A stretch of 64,000 nt of DNA from Ditylenchus dipsaci. Lineage: Eukaryota; Nematoda; Chromadorea; Rhabditida; Anguinidae. Both the position numbers and the translations under genes were made by a program. The notes beneath the pieces are model-generated. The model was not told the origin of the DNA. It saw only the letters and a list, made by a program, of their open reading frames with translations, and did no database searches. Within the stretch, counting starts at the first letter, position 1, and each line of letters begins with the position of its first letter. Location of the stretch: NCBI GenBank assembly GCA_004194705.1, contig SADC01000254.1, forward strand, positions 1-64,000, given 5' to 3'. Shown here in pieces: positions 22,001 to 29,262 of this stretch.

Positions 22001-25000
22001 GAAAACGTCGTGACGCCGAAAAAGTACAAGTCTTACTCCGCTGAATTCAAACTAAAGGTCCTAAACGATGCAAAGAAAAGCTCTAATCACAGTGCAGCCA
22101 AGAAGTTTGGGTTGGATCGCCAGCGAGTTAAGGAATGGAGAAGAAAGGAACAACTGCTACATCAGATTAAGTGAGTTTTTTGCTCAATTTCTAGCATTTT
22201 TTTGCTTCGTTTAAGAGATTCGTCGCCGGCCGGAAAATTCAAGAAACGACTTCAAGGTGGAGGCCGCCGATCACGTTCAAAGACCTCGACGACCAGCTTG
22301 CTATTTGGGTCAGGAAGCAACGAGCGGAAAAAAGACGTATCTCTCATTCGATTCTGCAGCAACAAGCGGTCAGGACTTTCAATACAGAGAAGGACGAAGA
22401 GGTGTTCAAGGTTAGTTACTTTAAGGGTTTTCTTTGTTTTCAAAAGAGAATTCAGGGGAGCAGAGGTTGGCTTGTGAAGTTCCTTGCACGTCATAATTTC
22501 CGACCACGTGTTCCAACTACTGTATGCCAGAAATCGCCGGCAAACTACATTTAAAAGATTGTCAATTTCCTTCTTTACGTTTCTGAAATTCGCCAGAAGA
22601 ACAGGAAATATTTTTTAAGGATTTTGTGATGATTTTCATGCCCTTGCTTTCAGGTATTCGGCAATCTACGCAGCTGACGAAACAGCAGTCTTTCTTGATC
22701 AGCCTGGAGGAAAGAGCAAAAGAAGTACTTTAAAAAAATCGAAGGCCTTGTTAACGTTCTTTTTACAGGTTCGGTTTTGACAACTGGCCATGACAAGGCA
22801 AGAATAACAGTTATGTTGACGGCACGATCGGTCGGAAAAAAACTCAAGCCTTTCGTATTACTGCCCAGAAAGAGAATGGACAAGGAAGCTAAAGCAGTCG
22901 TTGAGAAGTACAAGAGCAAGCTAGAACTTTCCTGGAAGGGCACTGTGTGGATGTATGATGATCTTACGTCTGACTACCTTGATAAGATTTCGGACGCTCT
23001 CTCTCTTTGGTAAGCGCCTTTTGGTATTATCTCTAGACTGCGGAATCACTATTTACCATGACGGAAGCGAAAATGATCAAATTCACTGCTTCAAACAACA
23101 CAGGCCAATTCCAGAAGGGCAGTTTGAACTGGCGATGGCGCGCTCTTCTATCCGAAAGATAGTGGCTATGACGGAAGAACCAGACAGAGATCAGAACGAA
23201 GAAAACGGATATTTGAGTGACGAATCTTTGGTATTTGAAAATAATGATTTTGATATCACCCAGAATTCCATGTTGTTGATTGATTGTGTGTTATGAAATT
23301 AGGGACGCTACTATGATATACCCCCCCCCAAAAAAGCTACGATATACCCCCCCCCAAATGGACCTACTATGATATACCCCCAAAAACCGACTTTTTTGGG
23401 AGTGTCTAAAAACCACTTTTATGCAATAATTTTGCCATGAAGGGACCAGAAAAGCAGTTAAAAAGGGATTATGGGCTGTATTGGGATGGGAAGGGAATAA
23501 TACAGGGGCCACTTTTTTTTAGCTGCTTTACCATGTTTTCAACTCGAGCCGTGGCAAAAATAGACTCTATATGCATTTTATGATCAAGTGTACTTCTCGG
23601 AATCATGTCTAAGGTATGTGGGTGTGCGCATCTCTAACTCTCAAGCCCCTGCGCCCCCTTCGGGGGCGCAGGGGCTTGGAGTTGGAGTTGAGATGCGCAC
23701 ACCCACATACCTTAGACACAAATCACTCGAAAGAGACTCTGGATGCATGAAAAACATGCATACCAGAGTTATTTATGCGGTAGGCCCCAGTATTCAAAAC
23801 TATGTTCAACATCTTTGATTTTGCGACCGAAAAGGGTTTCCCCCTCTTCAGGCCTGGGGCTACGAGCCAGAGGCTCAGCCGTCCAAAATTTACACGACAA
23901 CCATCGAGATCCACCCGGCTGATCGGTCCAATCATTCGAGTCCTTATACTTTTAAGTGCACCACAAGTGACTGGGTTTGAAAGTGACTTCAACGCTAAGA
24001 GAATTATACTCTTTTGGTACTTATAGACACTATAGAAGTGGCCCCTGTATATTCCCTTCCCCTCCCAATACAGCCCTTGAACCCTATTTTAATTGCTTTT
24101 CTGGACCTTTTATGGCGAAATTATTGCTTAAAAATATGTTTGACCACTCCTAAAAATCTTGATTTTTGGGGGGGGGGTATATCATAGTAGGTCCATGGAT
24201 TGGGGGGGGGTATATCATAGTAGCTGTTTTTGGGGGGGGGTATATCATAGTAGCGCCAAATTAGGATAAATATAGTTTTCTCTAAACATGTTGTGCATTT
24301 TTTGGCGCCTTCGGCGCCAAAAGTTTGAAAAATAAACGTCCCCGCTCCAATAGACGCCCCGCTCTAATAAACGCCCCCTTAGAGGACTTTGAAAAATAAA
24401 CGCCCCGGGGCGCCTATTAGAGGAAATACGGTACTCTGCTTTAAAACCAGTAAACAGAAGTAACTGGAATTACAGATATTTTGACATGAAGTGCTAAATC
24501 TGATCATAATGACCTATACCCAACTTTTAAAGTTGGCTATATGTCATAATGATAAAAAATTACACAAATCCTACACCATAAGACCATAAAGTTACTTCTG
24601 CTTTTCTGGTTTTTCCCGCGTCGCATCCCTGGTGTGCACCTAGGGGATTTGAACCTGAGAGTTCGGCCGGACTATACAATTACGCACTGGCTCAAATCGA
24701 CCCAAAATGATGTTTTTTAACGTTTTAGCATCTAAAACGTGTATTAATCATGTTTTAGGGCGCGGCAGACCAATTCTATAAAAAAAATTTTTGACCAAAA
24801 TTTGACTTTTTGCTTTGGGCCCTCAAGGTAATTAACCATAAAAGGGTACGTGGATGAACGTAGAATGATTGCTTTTAGTTTATCTACCCGTTTTGGTCAC
24901 TGGAGCTGGTCAAAAAAAGCCTCTATTGCATTTTATGATCGAGAGTACCTCTCGGAATGCGCGCATCTCTAAAGGCTTAGCTACAATGAGGCGACTGGCG

Positions 25001-27334
25001 ATTGGCTGTAGCGATTTGGTGGCTACAATGAAACGCAAGTCGCCACATCCGATCGCCAATCGCCGTCGCCTCATTGTAGCTAAGCCTTAACTCTCAAACC
25101 CTCTGCGACCTTCGGGCGCAGACTTGGTCCCCAAGGTAATTAACCATAGAAGGGTACGTCCCCTTCCCTCAAAATGCCTAGCATACTTTAAATGCTAAAA
25201 TTGTCGCGAAAAAGAACTTTTTTCCGTAGCTCAATCGGTCAAGACCTTTACCAATTACCAAATCTAAAAATTACCTTTATGGTGCCAAATTCGCCTTCGT
25301 GTAATTTAAGTTGATAAGCGCAAATGTCTCCACTTGGAGACCAGTAAAAGCTTACTAGTTCTTCGTGAGCACACAAATCACTAGAAGACAAAAAAAGCTT
25401 TCCAGGAAGTTTCTCAATGTTGCTTGACAAATAAATTCTAGAAAAAAATACTTTTAAATTTTTATCATATAAATCAAATAAAAGTACTCTTTGTTATGTA
25501 ACACACAATAGTGGTTCAAATCAAGATTGGCCACAAGAATAGGTTGAAACTTATGGTGGTATTCCAGCAATCTAAATATTTAAGATTAGACACTTGTCGG
25601 ATTAATATTGTGTTCCAATCTTTTACTGCTACCTGTAAGTATTGCGGATATGAAAACCAAATTCTGTGCTACAGTCAAACCTCGATTCAGTGGCACCCCT
25701 AGGGACCAAGCCTTAGGTGGCACTAAATCGAGGTGCCACTAAATCGGGGGTAAACTTTGGCCAAGTTTTGCCAACTCTGGCCAACCAAATCGCCTCAGGG
25801 TGCCACTAAATCGAGGGTGCCACTAAATCGAGGTTCGACTGTACGTTTTTAGGAACGTGCTGTAGCGAGCGAAAAATGCACTGTGCACCATATCTCAGGT
25901 ATGTGTGTGTGCTCATCTCAACTTTGAGCGTATAGAATTTCCGAAAGGCACGCTAGAGACTTTTTGGAAAATGACATCAGGAAATTTAGGTTTGATATAT
26001 AACTTTGTTTTGGACAATAATTACCGTATTTCTTCTAATTCAGCCCCCCCCCCTCCTAATTTAGCCCCGCCCCCTTGACTTTGAGGGTCGGGATCTCGAG
26101 GCAGAATAAATATTTTGCAAAGCTGTTTAATGAATTTTCTTAGCTAAACGAGCTCTACCGATTCTGCTTTTTTTATTTTCGATTTTCATCCGAAAATTTC
26201 AAGATCAACACAAAAATTTTCAGATTTTCGTGCATCCAAAAATTAAGCCCCCGGGAGCTAAATTAGAGGAAATACGGTAGCTGTTTCGAACTAGTCTATT
26301 TTCTCCATTGAACGGGCTCTCTCTCTAATAAATGGCCCCTGATCATTTTTGAATAGGATTTTAGTGTTAAGGCAGGGCTCCATACAGTCGAGTCTCGATT
26401 TAACGATCACCCTGGGACCGACCCAGGTGATCGTTAAATCGAGAGTGATCGTTGAATCGAGGGGTAATTTGACGGAATTTATTATTGAAGGGACCGACCC
26501 AGGTGATCGTTAAATCGAGGGTGATCGTTAAATCGAGACTCGACTGTATGTCCTTTTTAAAAAGATTTGTTGAAATTTTTTGGGATCTCAAATCTTTTTT
26601 CGAAGTTTTAGTCAAAATCTTTTTTTTTTCGCTTCGAAATGGCAATAAGCACTGGATAAAATGGAGTTTTTCCTTCAAATTCCTGTTTTTTGACCAAATG
26701 TCCTTTTTTTTTAAATTTTGAGAAGGCAGCCCTGTGTTAAGGCCATTTTTGATCTTAAAATTTTCCAATTTTTTAGGCGTTGAAAAATAAACGGACCGGC
26801 CTGTTTAATAAAGATAATACGGCATTTAACAGTACTTTAAAAAAGCATTGGTTAAAAAACGCAATTGTGCTTCCGTCCACTTTCTAACGCCCATCGTCCT
26901 GTCGTTTATTGTCCGAAAAAGCAAATGTTGAAGGACCATGCCTGTCTAAGTCCGCGGTTGTCCCCCCAATTCAAATTTTTTTCCTAATCATTGAACTTCT
27001 GTATGGATTTTTTAATTTAGTTTCTAAAAAAACAAGGCCTAGAATTTAATTTTAGGGATAGTTTTGTTAAAAACCAAATTAAAAAATCCGTACAGAAGTT
27101 AATTGATCAGGAAAATTTTTCGGATTGGCTAGGGACAACCGCGGACGTAGACGGGCATAGTCCTTCAAGTATTATTAGTGCTAACCTTCCACTAATTGTC
27201 TGATTAGTAACTTCACTCTGCTGGCCGACCTGAGAAGTCTGAACGTAGTCGTCACACAATTCATTAACTTCTTTCATGTATTGCACAGTTTGGTGCGATT
27301 CGCCCTTTTCCATCCATCGATAAGAATCTTTTAC
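6968..27334 (-). CDS. Prolyl oligopeptidase (S9A) gene, nine exons, both ends missing
   Basis: This is a serine peptidase of the S9A family, which cleaves short peptides after proline, normally in the cytosol. Exons in reading order are 27186-27334, 25275-25571, 18587-18742, 15790-15950, 15567-15744, 14403-14615, 8841-9170, 8212-8504 and 6968-7082. They encode roughly 630 of the usual ~710 residues. Family landmarks, in order: DSYRWME (propeller entry), GTIKFRTKNGTDLPDAI, KLYYHKLGTDSKAEDVL, WKTLIKEDNSRS, NPTIIYSYG, FLRHFGGIVAIAHIRGGG and WHKQG.NAFDDFAAAAQYLI. Splice phases agree across all junctions from the first exon through the A-B border. Exon 2 and exon B each need small frame corrections. 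The catalytic-serine exon and the N-terminal exon were not found, and the introns are filled with transposons. Confidence 0.85.
7148..8190. mobile_element. Large palindromic element inside the oligopeptidase gene
   Basis: Two near-identical inverted arms of about 450-500 bp (7148-7660 and 7740-8190) surround a hinge near 7665-7735. The arms begin with AAGYTGGTTTGTGCT. Shared blocks include the sequence around ACGCGTTGACTGTATGAATTGG (7253-7274; inverted 8070-8091). It occupies nearly the whole intron between exons B and C. No target duplication could be assigned. The open frame at 7465-7659 is only one arm. Confidence 0.8.
8212..8504 (-). CDS. Oligopeptidase exon B (propeller/hydrolase junction)
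   Basis: It encodes, across shifting frames, GTVLVPLKE, then CKRNGLNPTIIYSYG, then GRLLPIGMDAYQAVFLRHFGGIVAIAHIRGGG. These correspond to the S9A segment that leads into the hydrolase domain and its oxyanion-side strand. The acceptor is TTTTTCAG, the donor GGAGG/GTAGGC. At least two 1-nt frame breaks are needed, one just after the GGGG of the Tyr-Gly-Gly turn. This could be a decaying exon or homopolymer errors. Confidence 0.75.
8841..9170 (-). CDS. Oligopeptidase exon A (propeller)
   Basis: A 330-nt, fully open exon, phase 0 to 0. It encodes IYLYNAHKKQLLARI, then THIYFITTSWLKPNAFYSC, then DDFEVKQSFYPSGSE. These match the S9A stretch usually reading DIFYQFTSFLSPG..IY.CDL and YQTVQIFYPSKDG. 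A Ser/Gly/Lys-rich insertion of about 25 residues in the middle is unusual for the family. Acceptor TTTTTTCAG, donor GAA/GTTAGT. Confidence 0.85.
9432..10646. mobile_element. TTAA-type MITE (Kolobok-like), copy 1, with nested foldback
   Basis: TIRs begin AGGGAGGGTGAAAGCTG, followed by the GTTAAGGAGATTGTCTCGACAC block (10200-10221; inverted 10606-10628). The left flank is TTAA (9428-9431), the right TCAA, one change from the TTAA expected. An intact relative is at 50062-50539. The left TIR is interrupted by the foldback element at 9449-10197. Confidence 0.75.
9449..10197. mobile_element. Foldback with inverted CTCACGAAAAA arrays (CTG repeated at borders)
   Basis: Ends CTTGGC/GCCAAG continue into inverted arrays of a roughly 20-bp unit (AAGATTATTTATCTCACGAAA) at 9470-9590 and 10110-10175. 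The inner arms remain complementary to the centre near 9850. The repeated border triplet CTG (9446-9448; 10198-10200) and the restored host sequence AAAGCTGTTAAGG support a 3-bp duplication, unlike the 8-bp class. Confidence 0.65.
10650..11214. other. Intron sequence with a CCGG-rich repeat patch
   Basis: No exon is supported. Bases 11006-11072 hold a repeated GAACCGAGAACCGGGT motif, a GC island in AT-rich DNA resembling the ends of the CCGGAATC-type elements elsewhere. Bases 11100-11170 include small self-complementary tracts (GAAGTTTGAACTTC). Confidence 0.45.
11213..11414. mobile_element. hAT-like MITE with TGCTCGAG-rich arms
   Basis: Ends TAGAGTTATGAAACGAGCAT and (inverse) TAGGGATGCGAAAATGCTCG define a short inverted-repeat element rich in GAGCATATGCTCGAG-type palindromes. 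Flanks GTTAATGC and GTTATTTC could be a diverged 8-bp duplication. Confidence 0.55.
11621..11735. mobile_element. pogo-like element, left end only
   Basis: TA followed by CAGTCGAACCTCTATATAACG and two further CTATAACGGCA-type copies is the 5' end of a pogo/Tigger-type MITE. No matching right end was found before 12000, so this copy is truncated. Confidence 0.55.
11740..12489. other. Intron sequence, nothing recognised
   Basis: AT-rich sequence of the large oligopeptidase intron between exons F and A. The GTAGGCCGGATTATGTTAGG stretch near 11925 is related to 19250-19335 (inverse), so part is dispersed repeat. No exon. Confidence 0.4.
12498..12601. mobile_element. Short CCCGGTCGGGTA hAT-like MITE
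   Basis: A 104-bp GC-rich element containing several inverted copies of ACCCGGTCGGGTACC, flanked by the perfect 8-bp duplication AGTTGCCA (12490-12497; 12602-12609). A related fragment (GTAGGACGCGGTCGG) is at 21616-21630. Confidence 0.7.
12610..13334. other. Intron sequence with GGCGGC-rich patch and repeat ends
   Basis: Bases 12655-12735 and 12848-12915 are rich in GCGGC/GGCGG and appear to be remnants of one GC-rich element. Bases 13027-13062 match the right end of the CCGTATTTCCTCTAATA family. No gene. Confidence 0.4.
13335..14286. mobile_element. 950-bp palindromic element in the oligopeptidase gene
   Basis: Nearly perfect inverted arms of about 285 bp (13335-13620 and 14003-14286) begin TCAATATACCGTGTTG and end inward at CAGTAAACAG. 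The central ~380 bp repeats GTTTACTAAC-type motifs. Arm identity is high enough to form a long hairpin. No transposase and no clear target duplication. Confidence 0.75.
14403..14615 (-). CDS. Oligopeptidase exon F (propeller)
   Basis: A 213-nt open exon, phase 0 to 0, encoding LLLVITNHGAPNRRLV, then WKTLIKEDNSRS, then IQYENLMLLTYCEEWRQ. These match the S9A blades normally reading T...APN.RLI.. and W..LIPE. Acceptor TTTTTTGCAG, donor GACAG/GTAGAC. It joins exon E2 and exon A in frame. Confidence 0.85.
14616..15214. other. Intron with a tRNA-derived repeat fragment
   Basis: Bases 14740-14785 carry TACTCATCGCCTTAGG followed by an 11-bp B-box-like GGTTCGACTAC. The same block appears inverted at 21010-21050 inside element C and in variant form at 15495 and 59250, pointing to a tRNA-derived SINE family. 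No exon. Confidence 0.45.
15567..15744 (-). CDS. Oligopeptidase exon E2 (propeller)
   Basis: 178 nt, open, encoding VCLIDDLLLLTDLSYGYK, then IIDQDGKIRLTKYVRIFGQELTAESEFQ, fitting the S9A blade that usually reads DGRYLLLSI....NRLYYCDL. Acceptor TTTGCAG, donor TTTCAG/GTTAGC. An exact-length second copy is at 31743-31920. Confidence 0.8.
15790..15950 (-). CDS. Oligopeptidase exon E1 (propeller)
   Basis: 161 nt, open, encoding YFSDSVPINAHYPPDNNEK, then KLYYHKLGTDSKAEDVLV, the clearest family motif in the gene (compare KLYYH.LGTDQSEDIL in S9A enzymes). Acceptor TTCTTTAG, donor AAAAAA/GTAAGC. The following intron is only 45 nt, a likely native intron size for this genome. Confidence 0.85.
16383..17160. 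other. Intron sequence with a poly-G tract
   Basis: Mostly AT-rich sequence without an exon. A run of more than 20 G followed by AGGGGG at about 16508-16536 is the longest homopolymer in the window and could form a quadruplex. The open frame at 16813-17139 shows no family similarity. Confidence 0.45.
17160..18340. repeat. Composite dispersed repeat around GATAACATCATATTCGTG
   Basis: Bases 17360-17560 match 52705-52945 (CACGGGGAGTGATC, the GATAACATCATATTCGTG core and GGCGCCTTTTGAATTT). The inverse core recurs at 18263-18310 and 32557-32600. Bases 17720-17830 contain the AAGTAAGTGAGT...GCGCATCTC motif of the palindromic repeat described at 23609. Bases 18140-18246 are a separate short tandem array. 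Confidence 0.6.
18140..18246 (+). repeat. Minisatellite, 15-bp GGGGGTGAATCGGCC unit
   Basis: About seven units alternate GGGGGTGAATCGGCCT with GGGGGTGAATTGACC. The look is the same as the arrays at the ends of elements A-F, but I found no inverted partner within 3 kb, so this may be a one-sided remnant. Confidence 0.75.
18587..18742 (-). CDS. Oligopeptidase exon D (propeller)
   Basis: 156 nt, open, phase 0 to 0, encoding FRTKNGTDLPDAIDGIYVNRN, then WLPEDEGVLYW, aligned with the S9A stretch IKFM.V..G.ELPD.L..VKFS..AWT.DGKG.FY. Acceptor TTTTTTAAG; the donor AGTCAG/GTATGTG lies inside a GTATGTG...GCGCAT repeat shared with many non-genic sites, so this splice site may have been supplied by a repeat. 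Confidence 0.8.
18743..19941. other. Intron with dispersed-repeat fragments
   Basis: Bases 19040-19170 are an inverted pair of the GTAAGTGAG...GCGCATCTC repeat around a TTCGGG hinge. Bases 19420-19500 carry the CACTCGAAAG...ATGCGGTAGGCCC block also seen at 17830, 23725 and 52990. Bases 19560-19720 are the inverse of 18840-18970. No exon. Confidence 0.5.
19950..21361. mobile_element. Terminal-inverted-minisatellite element C (8-bp TSD)
   Basis: Ends GGGACGCAAC and GTTGCGTCCC are exact inverted repeats. They are followed at both ends by arrays of a 13-16-bp AACTCGCCAACGC unit (19970-20125; inverted 21205-21350). The 8-bp duplication CAAGATCG is perfect (19942-19949; 21362-21369). The interior includes a B-box-like AGTTGAACCTG near 21024, next to the right array. 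The overlapping open frames on both strands are products of the array, not genes. Confidence 0.9.
21953..23296 (+). pseudogene. pogo-family transposase (BrkDBD/CENP-B HTH + DDE), decayed
   Basis: Exon 1 (21953-22170) encodes a Brinker-type helix-turn-helix (KSYSAEFKLKVL..A....AAKKFGLDRQRVKEWRRK). The next exon from 22216 gives the CENP-B-type HTH (DLDDQLAIWVRKQRAEKR) but only after a frameshift. A further exon gives GSRGWLVKFLARHNF and a nonsense codon. The DDE core follows (YAADETAVFLD, then LTTGHDKARITVMLTA). Introns are about 40-45 nt. The segment that should hold the third catalytic Asp and the IPGG..LQP motif is absent: FGKRLLVL runs straight into a C-terminal tail. Confidence 0.8.
23304..24257. 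mobile_element. Terminal-inverted-minisatellite element D (8-bp TSD)
   Basis: Each end has three inverted copies of a ~24-bp unit, GCTACTATGATATACCCCC plus a C run (23305-23385; inverted 24165-24256). The 8-bp duplication AAATTAGG is perfect (23296-23303; 24258-24265). The insertion site coincides with the end of the pogo transposase frame. The interior contains the palindrome at 23609-23717 and shared dispersed-repeat blocks. Confidence 0.9.
23609..23717. repeat. 109-bp near-perfect palindrome with splice-donor-like ends
   Basis: Arms read TCTAAGGTATGTGGGTG...GCGCATCTC inward to the hinge GCGCCCCCTTCGGGGGCGC. Both outer edges therefore present AAG/GTATGTG, a strong GT donor, one on each strand. 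Related single or paired arms occur near 17190, 17720, 18525, 19050, 25895 and 53070, and the donor of oligopeptidase exon D is embedded in one. Confidence 0.8.
24266..25274. other. pogo right end, then intron with a tRNA-like remnant
   Basis: Bases 24320-24431 are the right TIR region of the pogo element. Near 24645-24700 (minus) an A-box-like GAGCCAGTGCG is followed by a B box GGTTCAAATCC, spaced like a tRNA body but not foldable into a convincing cloverleaf. Bases 24980-25090 form a small inverted repeat around GGCGACTTGCG. No exon. Confidence 0.5.
25275..25571 (-). CDS. Oligopeptidase exon 2 (first propeller blades)
   Basis: It encodes LLEYHHKFQPILV, then HNKEYFYLIY, then (after one 1-nt frame change) SSNIEKLPGKLFLSSSDL and SFYWSPSGDICAYQLKLHEGEFGTIK, matching the S9A run RYFYFYN.G...VLYV...EGE..VFLDPN..S.DG...L....FS.DG...AYGLS..GSDW.TIK. 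Acceptor ATATTTAG completes an AGA codon with the previous exon; donor AAG/GTAATT. Length 297 is one short of the phase-preserving 298. Confidence 0.75.
25672..25841. mobile_element. pogo-like MITE, TA TSD
   Basis: TIRs CAGTCAAACCTCGATT/AATCGAGGTTCGACTG are flanked by TA on both sides. Internal copies of GGTGCCACTAAATCGAGG repeat the terminal motif at each end. Length 170 bp, no coding capacity. It lies in the first visible oligopeptidase intron. Confidence 0.9.
26024..26277. mobile_element. CCGTATTTC-type MITE, TA TSD
   Basis: Ends CCGTATTTCTTCTAATT and AATTAGAGGAAATACGG with TA flanks. Subterminal CTAATTTAGCCCC copies are inverted on the other side. Same TIR theme as the pogo-like transposon at 21643-24431, so it is likely mobilised by a related transposase. 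Confidence 0.85.
26385..26546. mobile_element. pogo-like MITE, TA TSD
   Basis: TIRs CAGTCGAGTCTCGATTTAACG are exact inverted repeats flanked by TA (26383-26384; 26547-26548). GTGATCGTTAAATCGAG copies are repeated four times inside, and a GGGACCGACCCAGG palindrome occurs near both ends. No coding capacity. Confidence 0.92.
26955..27150. repeat. Imperfect inverted repeat overlapping the intron edge
   Basis: CGCGGTTGTCCC at 26952-26963 pairs with GGGACAACCGCG at 27132-27143, and the arms share AATTAAAAAATCCRTACAGAAGTT-type sequence. A relative of the same family is at 36940-37100 and 44825-44980. Confidence 0.55.
27186..27334 (-). CDS. Oligopeptidase exon 1b (N-terminal segment)
   Basis: 149 nt, open, phase 0 to 2, encoding VKDSYRWMEKGES..VQYMKEVNELCDDYV, the hallmark N-terminal DPYRWLED segment of S9A enzymes. 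Acceptor ACTTAG, donor GGAAG/GTTAGC. The start-codon exon, expected to end in phase 0 upstream, was not identified. Confidence 0.8.
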
Positions 27335-27925
27335 CTAAGTCGAAGATAAATATGGCTGTATGTGAAATATAGCACCTAATCTGTAAAATTTGCCGCCTGT
27401 TGATTATTTTGGCCGTCTTTTTTGAATTCCAAATAAAAAAAATTAATTTGACCCATCTTTTTTGTAGAATTGGCCATCTTTTTGATACTTTTGCTGTTCG
27501 ACAGCCGAAAAATAGAACTAATAAAAATTGCAGCATTTCTAAACTTTTTCCAAAGCTATCGACTGAACTTCTGAAATTTCAAAAAGTTGGAGAAAAAAGA
27601 CTTTGTATGGACCAAATTTTTTGAAAAATTTGCTTCATACACAAAGTTTTTTTGTCCAAATTTTTGAAATCTCAGAAGTTCAGTCGATAGAACTACATTT
27701 TGATGTAAAAATGTTAAAAAATTAAAAATTTTTAGAGATAAAAACACATTTTTACGATTTGACGGGGTAAAACAATTTGAGCCATAAAGTTATCTTAATT
27801 TTTTTTCAACTAATTTTTTGTTATTTTTTTAACTAATCAGAGAAAAACCAAAATTTGCCCAAAAAAAGTTTTTTCGCCCAAAAAAAAAACCTTTTCCTTT
27901 TAAATCAGTCCAATGCAATGTGGCT
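27335..27925. other. AT-rich spacer with a small inverted repeat
   Basis: Bases 27555-27692 form an imperfect hairpin (TCGACTGAACTTCTGAAATTTC paired with its inverse at 27665-27688). No exon was recognised; the open frames here are AT-rich and lack family similarity. Confidence 0.45.
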
Positions 27926-28462
27926 GCGCTTTCAACCCATTAAAAAGACATGCTCTTTTTGTTTGTAAAGCTGAGATAAATCACCCATTGTTTGCCATGG
28001 TAAGGATTTGTCAAATTTTAAATTTTAGTTTATACTTGCGGTTACTTTTGTATACTCTACATCTTAGTACTGATTTTTTAGTTTTTTTTGTATAAAAATT
28101 AACTGGCTACAAGATCAATTAAAAATTTCTACATATAATTTTTAAAAAGCTTGCAAAACCACAATCAACATGTTACACTTGTAAATTTTGCTTACTTGAT
28201 TTTTTAAACCACGGGTTTCAATTTGCAATCCATTTGAAAGCTTTTTGTCATCGGTTAATTGTTCTAGTGTATCTTGTAGCCAGTTAAGTTTTCTACAAAA
28301 AAAAACTAAAAATCAGTACTAAGATGTAGAGTATACAAAAGTAACCGCAAGTATAAACTAAAATTTAAATTTGACAAATCCTTACCATGGCAAACAATGG
28401 GTGATTTATCTCAGCTTTACAAACAAAAAGAGCATGTCTTTTAATGGTTGAAAGCGCAGTTC
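27926..28462. mobile_element. 530-bp foldback element
   Basis: Arms 27926-28125 and 28255-28462 are nearly identical in inverse, including AAAGACATGCTCTTTTTG and TATACTCTACATCTTAG blocks. The hinge is about 130 bp. No transposase and no target duplication assigned. Confidence 0.7.
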
Positions 28463-29235
28463 CTGCCGGTCATTTTAATACCATATAAGCCTATGAGCAG
28501 GATAAAAATCTTGTCGCACCATTTAAAAACCTGAGTGCATTCGGCTAAATTTTGACCACGTTAGTATTACCTTCCAAACACTTTTCTCCAACTTTATCCG
28601 ACATTGAAGCAAAAAGGACTGGCACCATTTTGCTCAGCACACTTTTTTTCTACTCGATGTCACCAAAAAGAGCACCAGCGCTCATTAGTGGAAAAAATTG
28701 CGCTAATTCAAACAAGTATTTAAAAAAATCAGTAACAAAAATTTGCAATTTTATCATTCTAATCAAGGTTTTTTCGAAATTTTGCACAAAATCTTGTAGT
28801 AATTTTAAACTTATTTTGTAGCCTAATGATTTTTCTACAAGATGCTGAAAAAATCGCCAAGGAAAGTTGAATGTGTAGAAAGTTATGGCACATAGAAAGT
28901 TAGGCTAGAGAATTTTGAAAATTTGTACTCTGACAAACAATCCGTAATTTATCTTAACTTTGCAAAAGAAAACACCATTTGTTTAATAGCATTAGAAAGC
29001 TAAATTCCTTGCAGTCATTTCGGTATATTATTTGCCAAGGTGTAGTTTGACAATAATAGAGCACCACTCAAAAACCTGTAGATATCCAGCTTGATTTTGA
29101 CCATGAACGATTTGTTGCGTTCCGGAGCGGATTTCACCAACTTGGTCAATATATGAAGGGAAAATGACCCGCACCATCGTGTTCAGCGCATTCTGTTCTA
29201 CCCGTAGTCGCAATTGAGCGCACCAGGGCTTCCGT
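28440..29235. repeat. Two diverged direct copies of an unknown repeat
   Basis: Bases 28480-28700 and 29020-29235 align as diverged copies (CACCA..CAAAAACCTG, TTTTGACCA, CGCACCAG near each end). The reading frames in the two copies are not conserved relative to each other, so a coding origin is unlikely. Confidence 0.45.
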
Positions 29236-29262
29236 GTTAAAGCATTAACGGTGTTTTATTAT

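Larger units (their letters stand above)
21643..24431 (+). mobile_element. pogo/Tigger-like transposon, degraded
   Basis: TIRs begin CCGTATTTCCTCTAATAGGCGCC and continue into inverted copies of CCCCGCTCTAATAAACGCCC (21655-21755; 24335-24420). TA flanks are at 21641-21642 and 24432-24433. The element holds a transposase gene with short introns and is interrupted by element D at 23304-24257. Without that insertion it would be about 1.83 kb. Shorter relatives with the same TIR theme are at 26024, 51679 and 60637. Confidence 0.85.
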
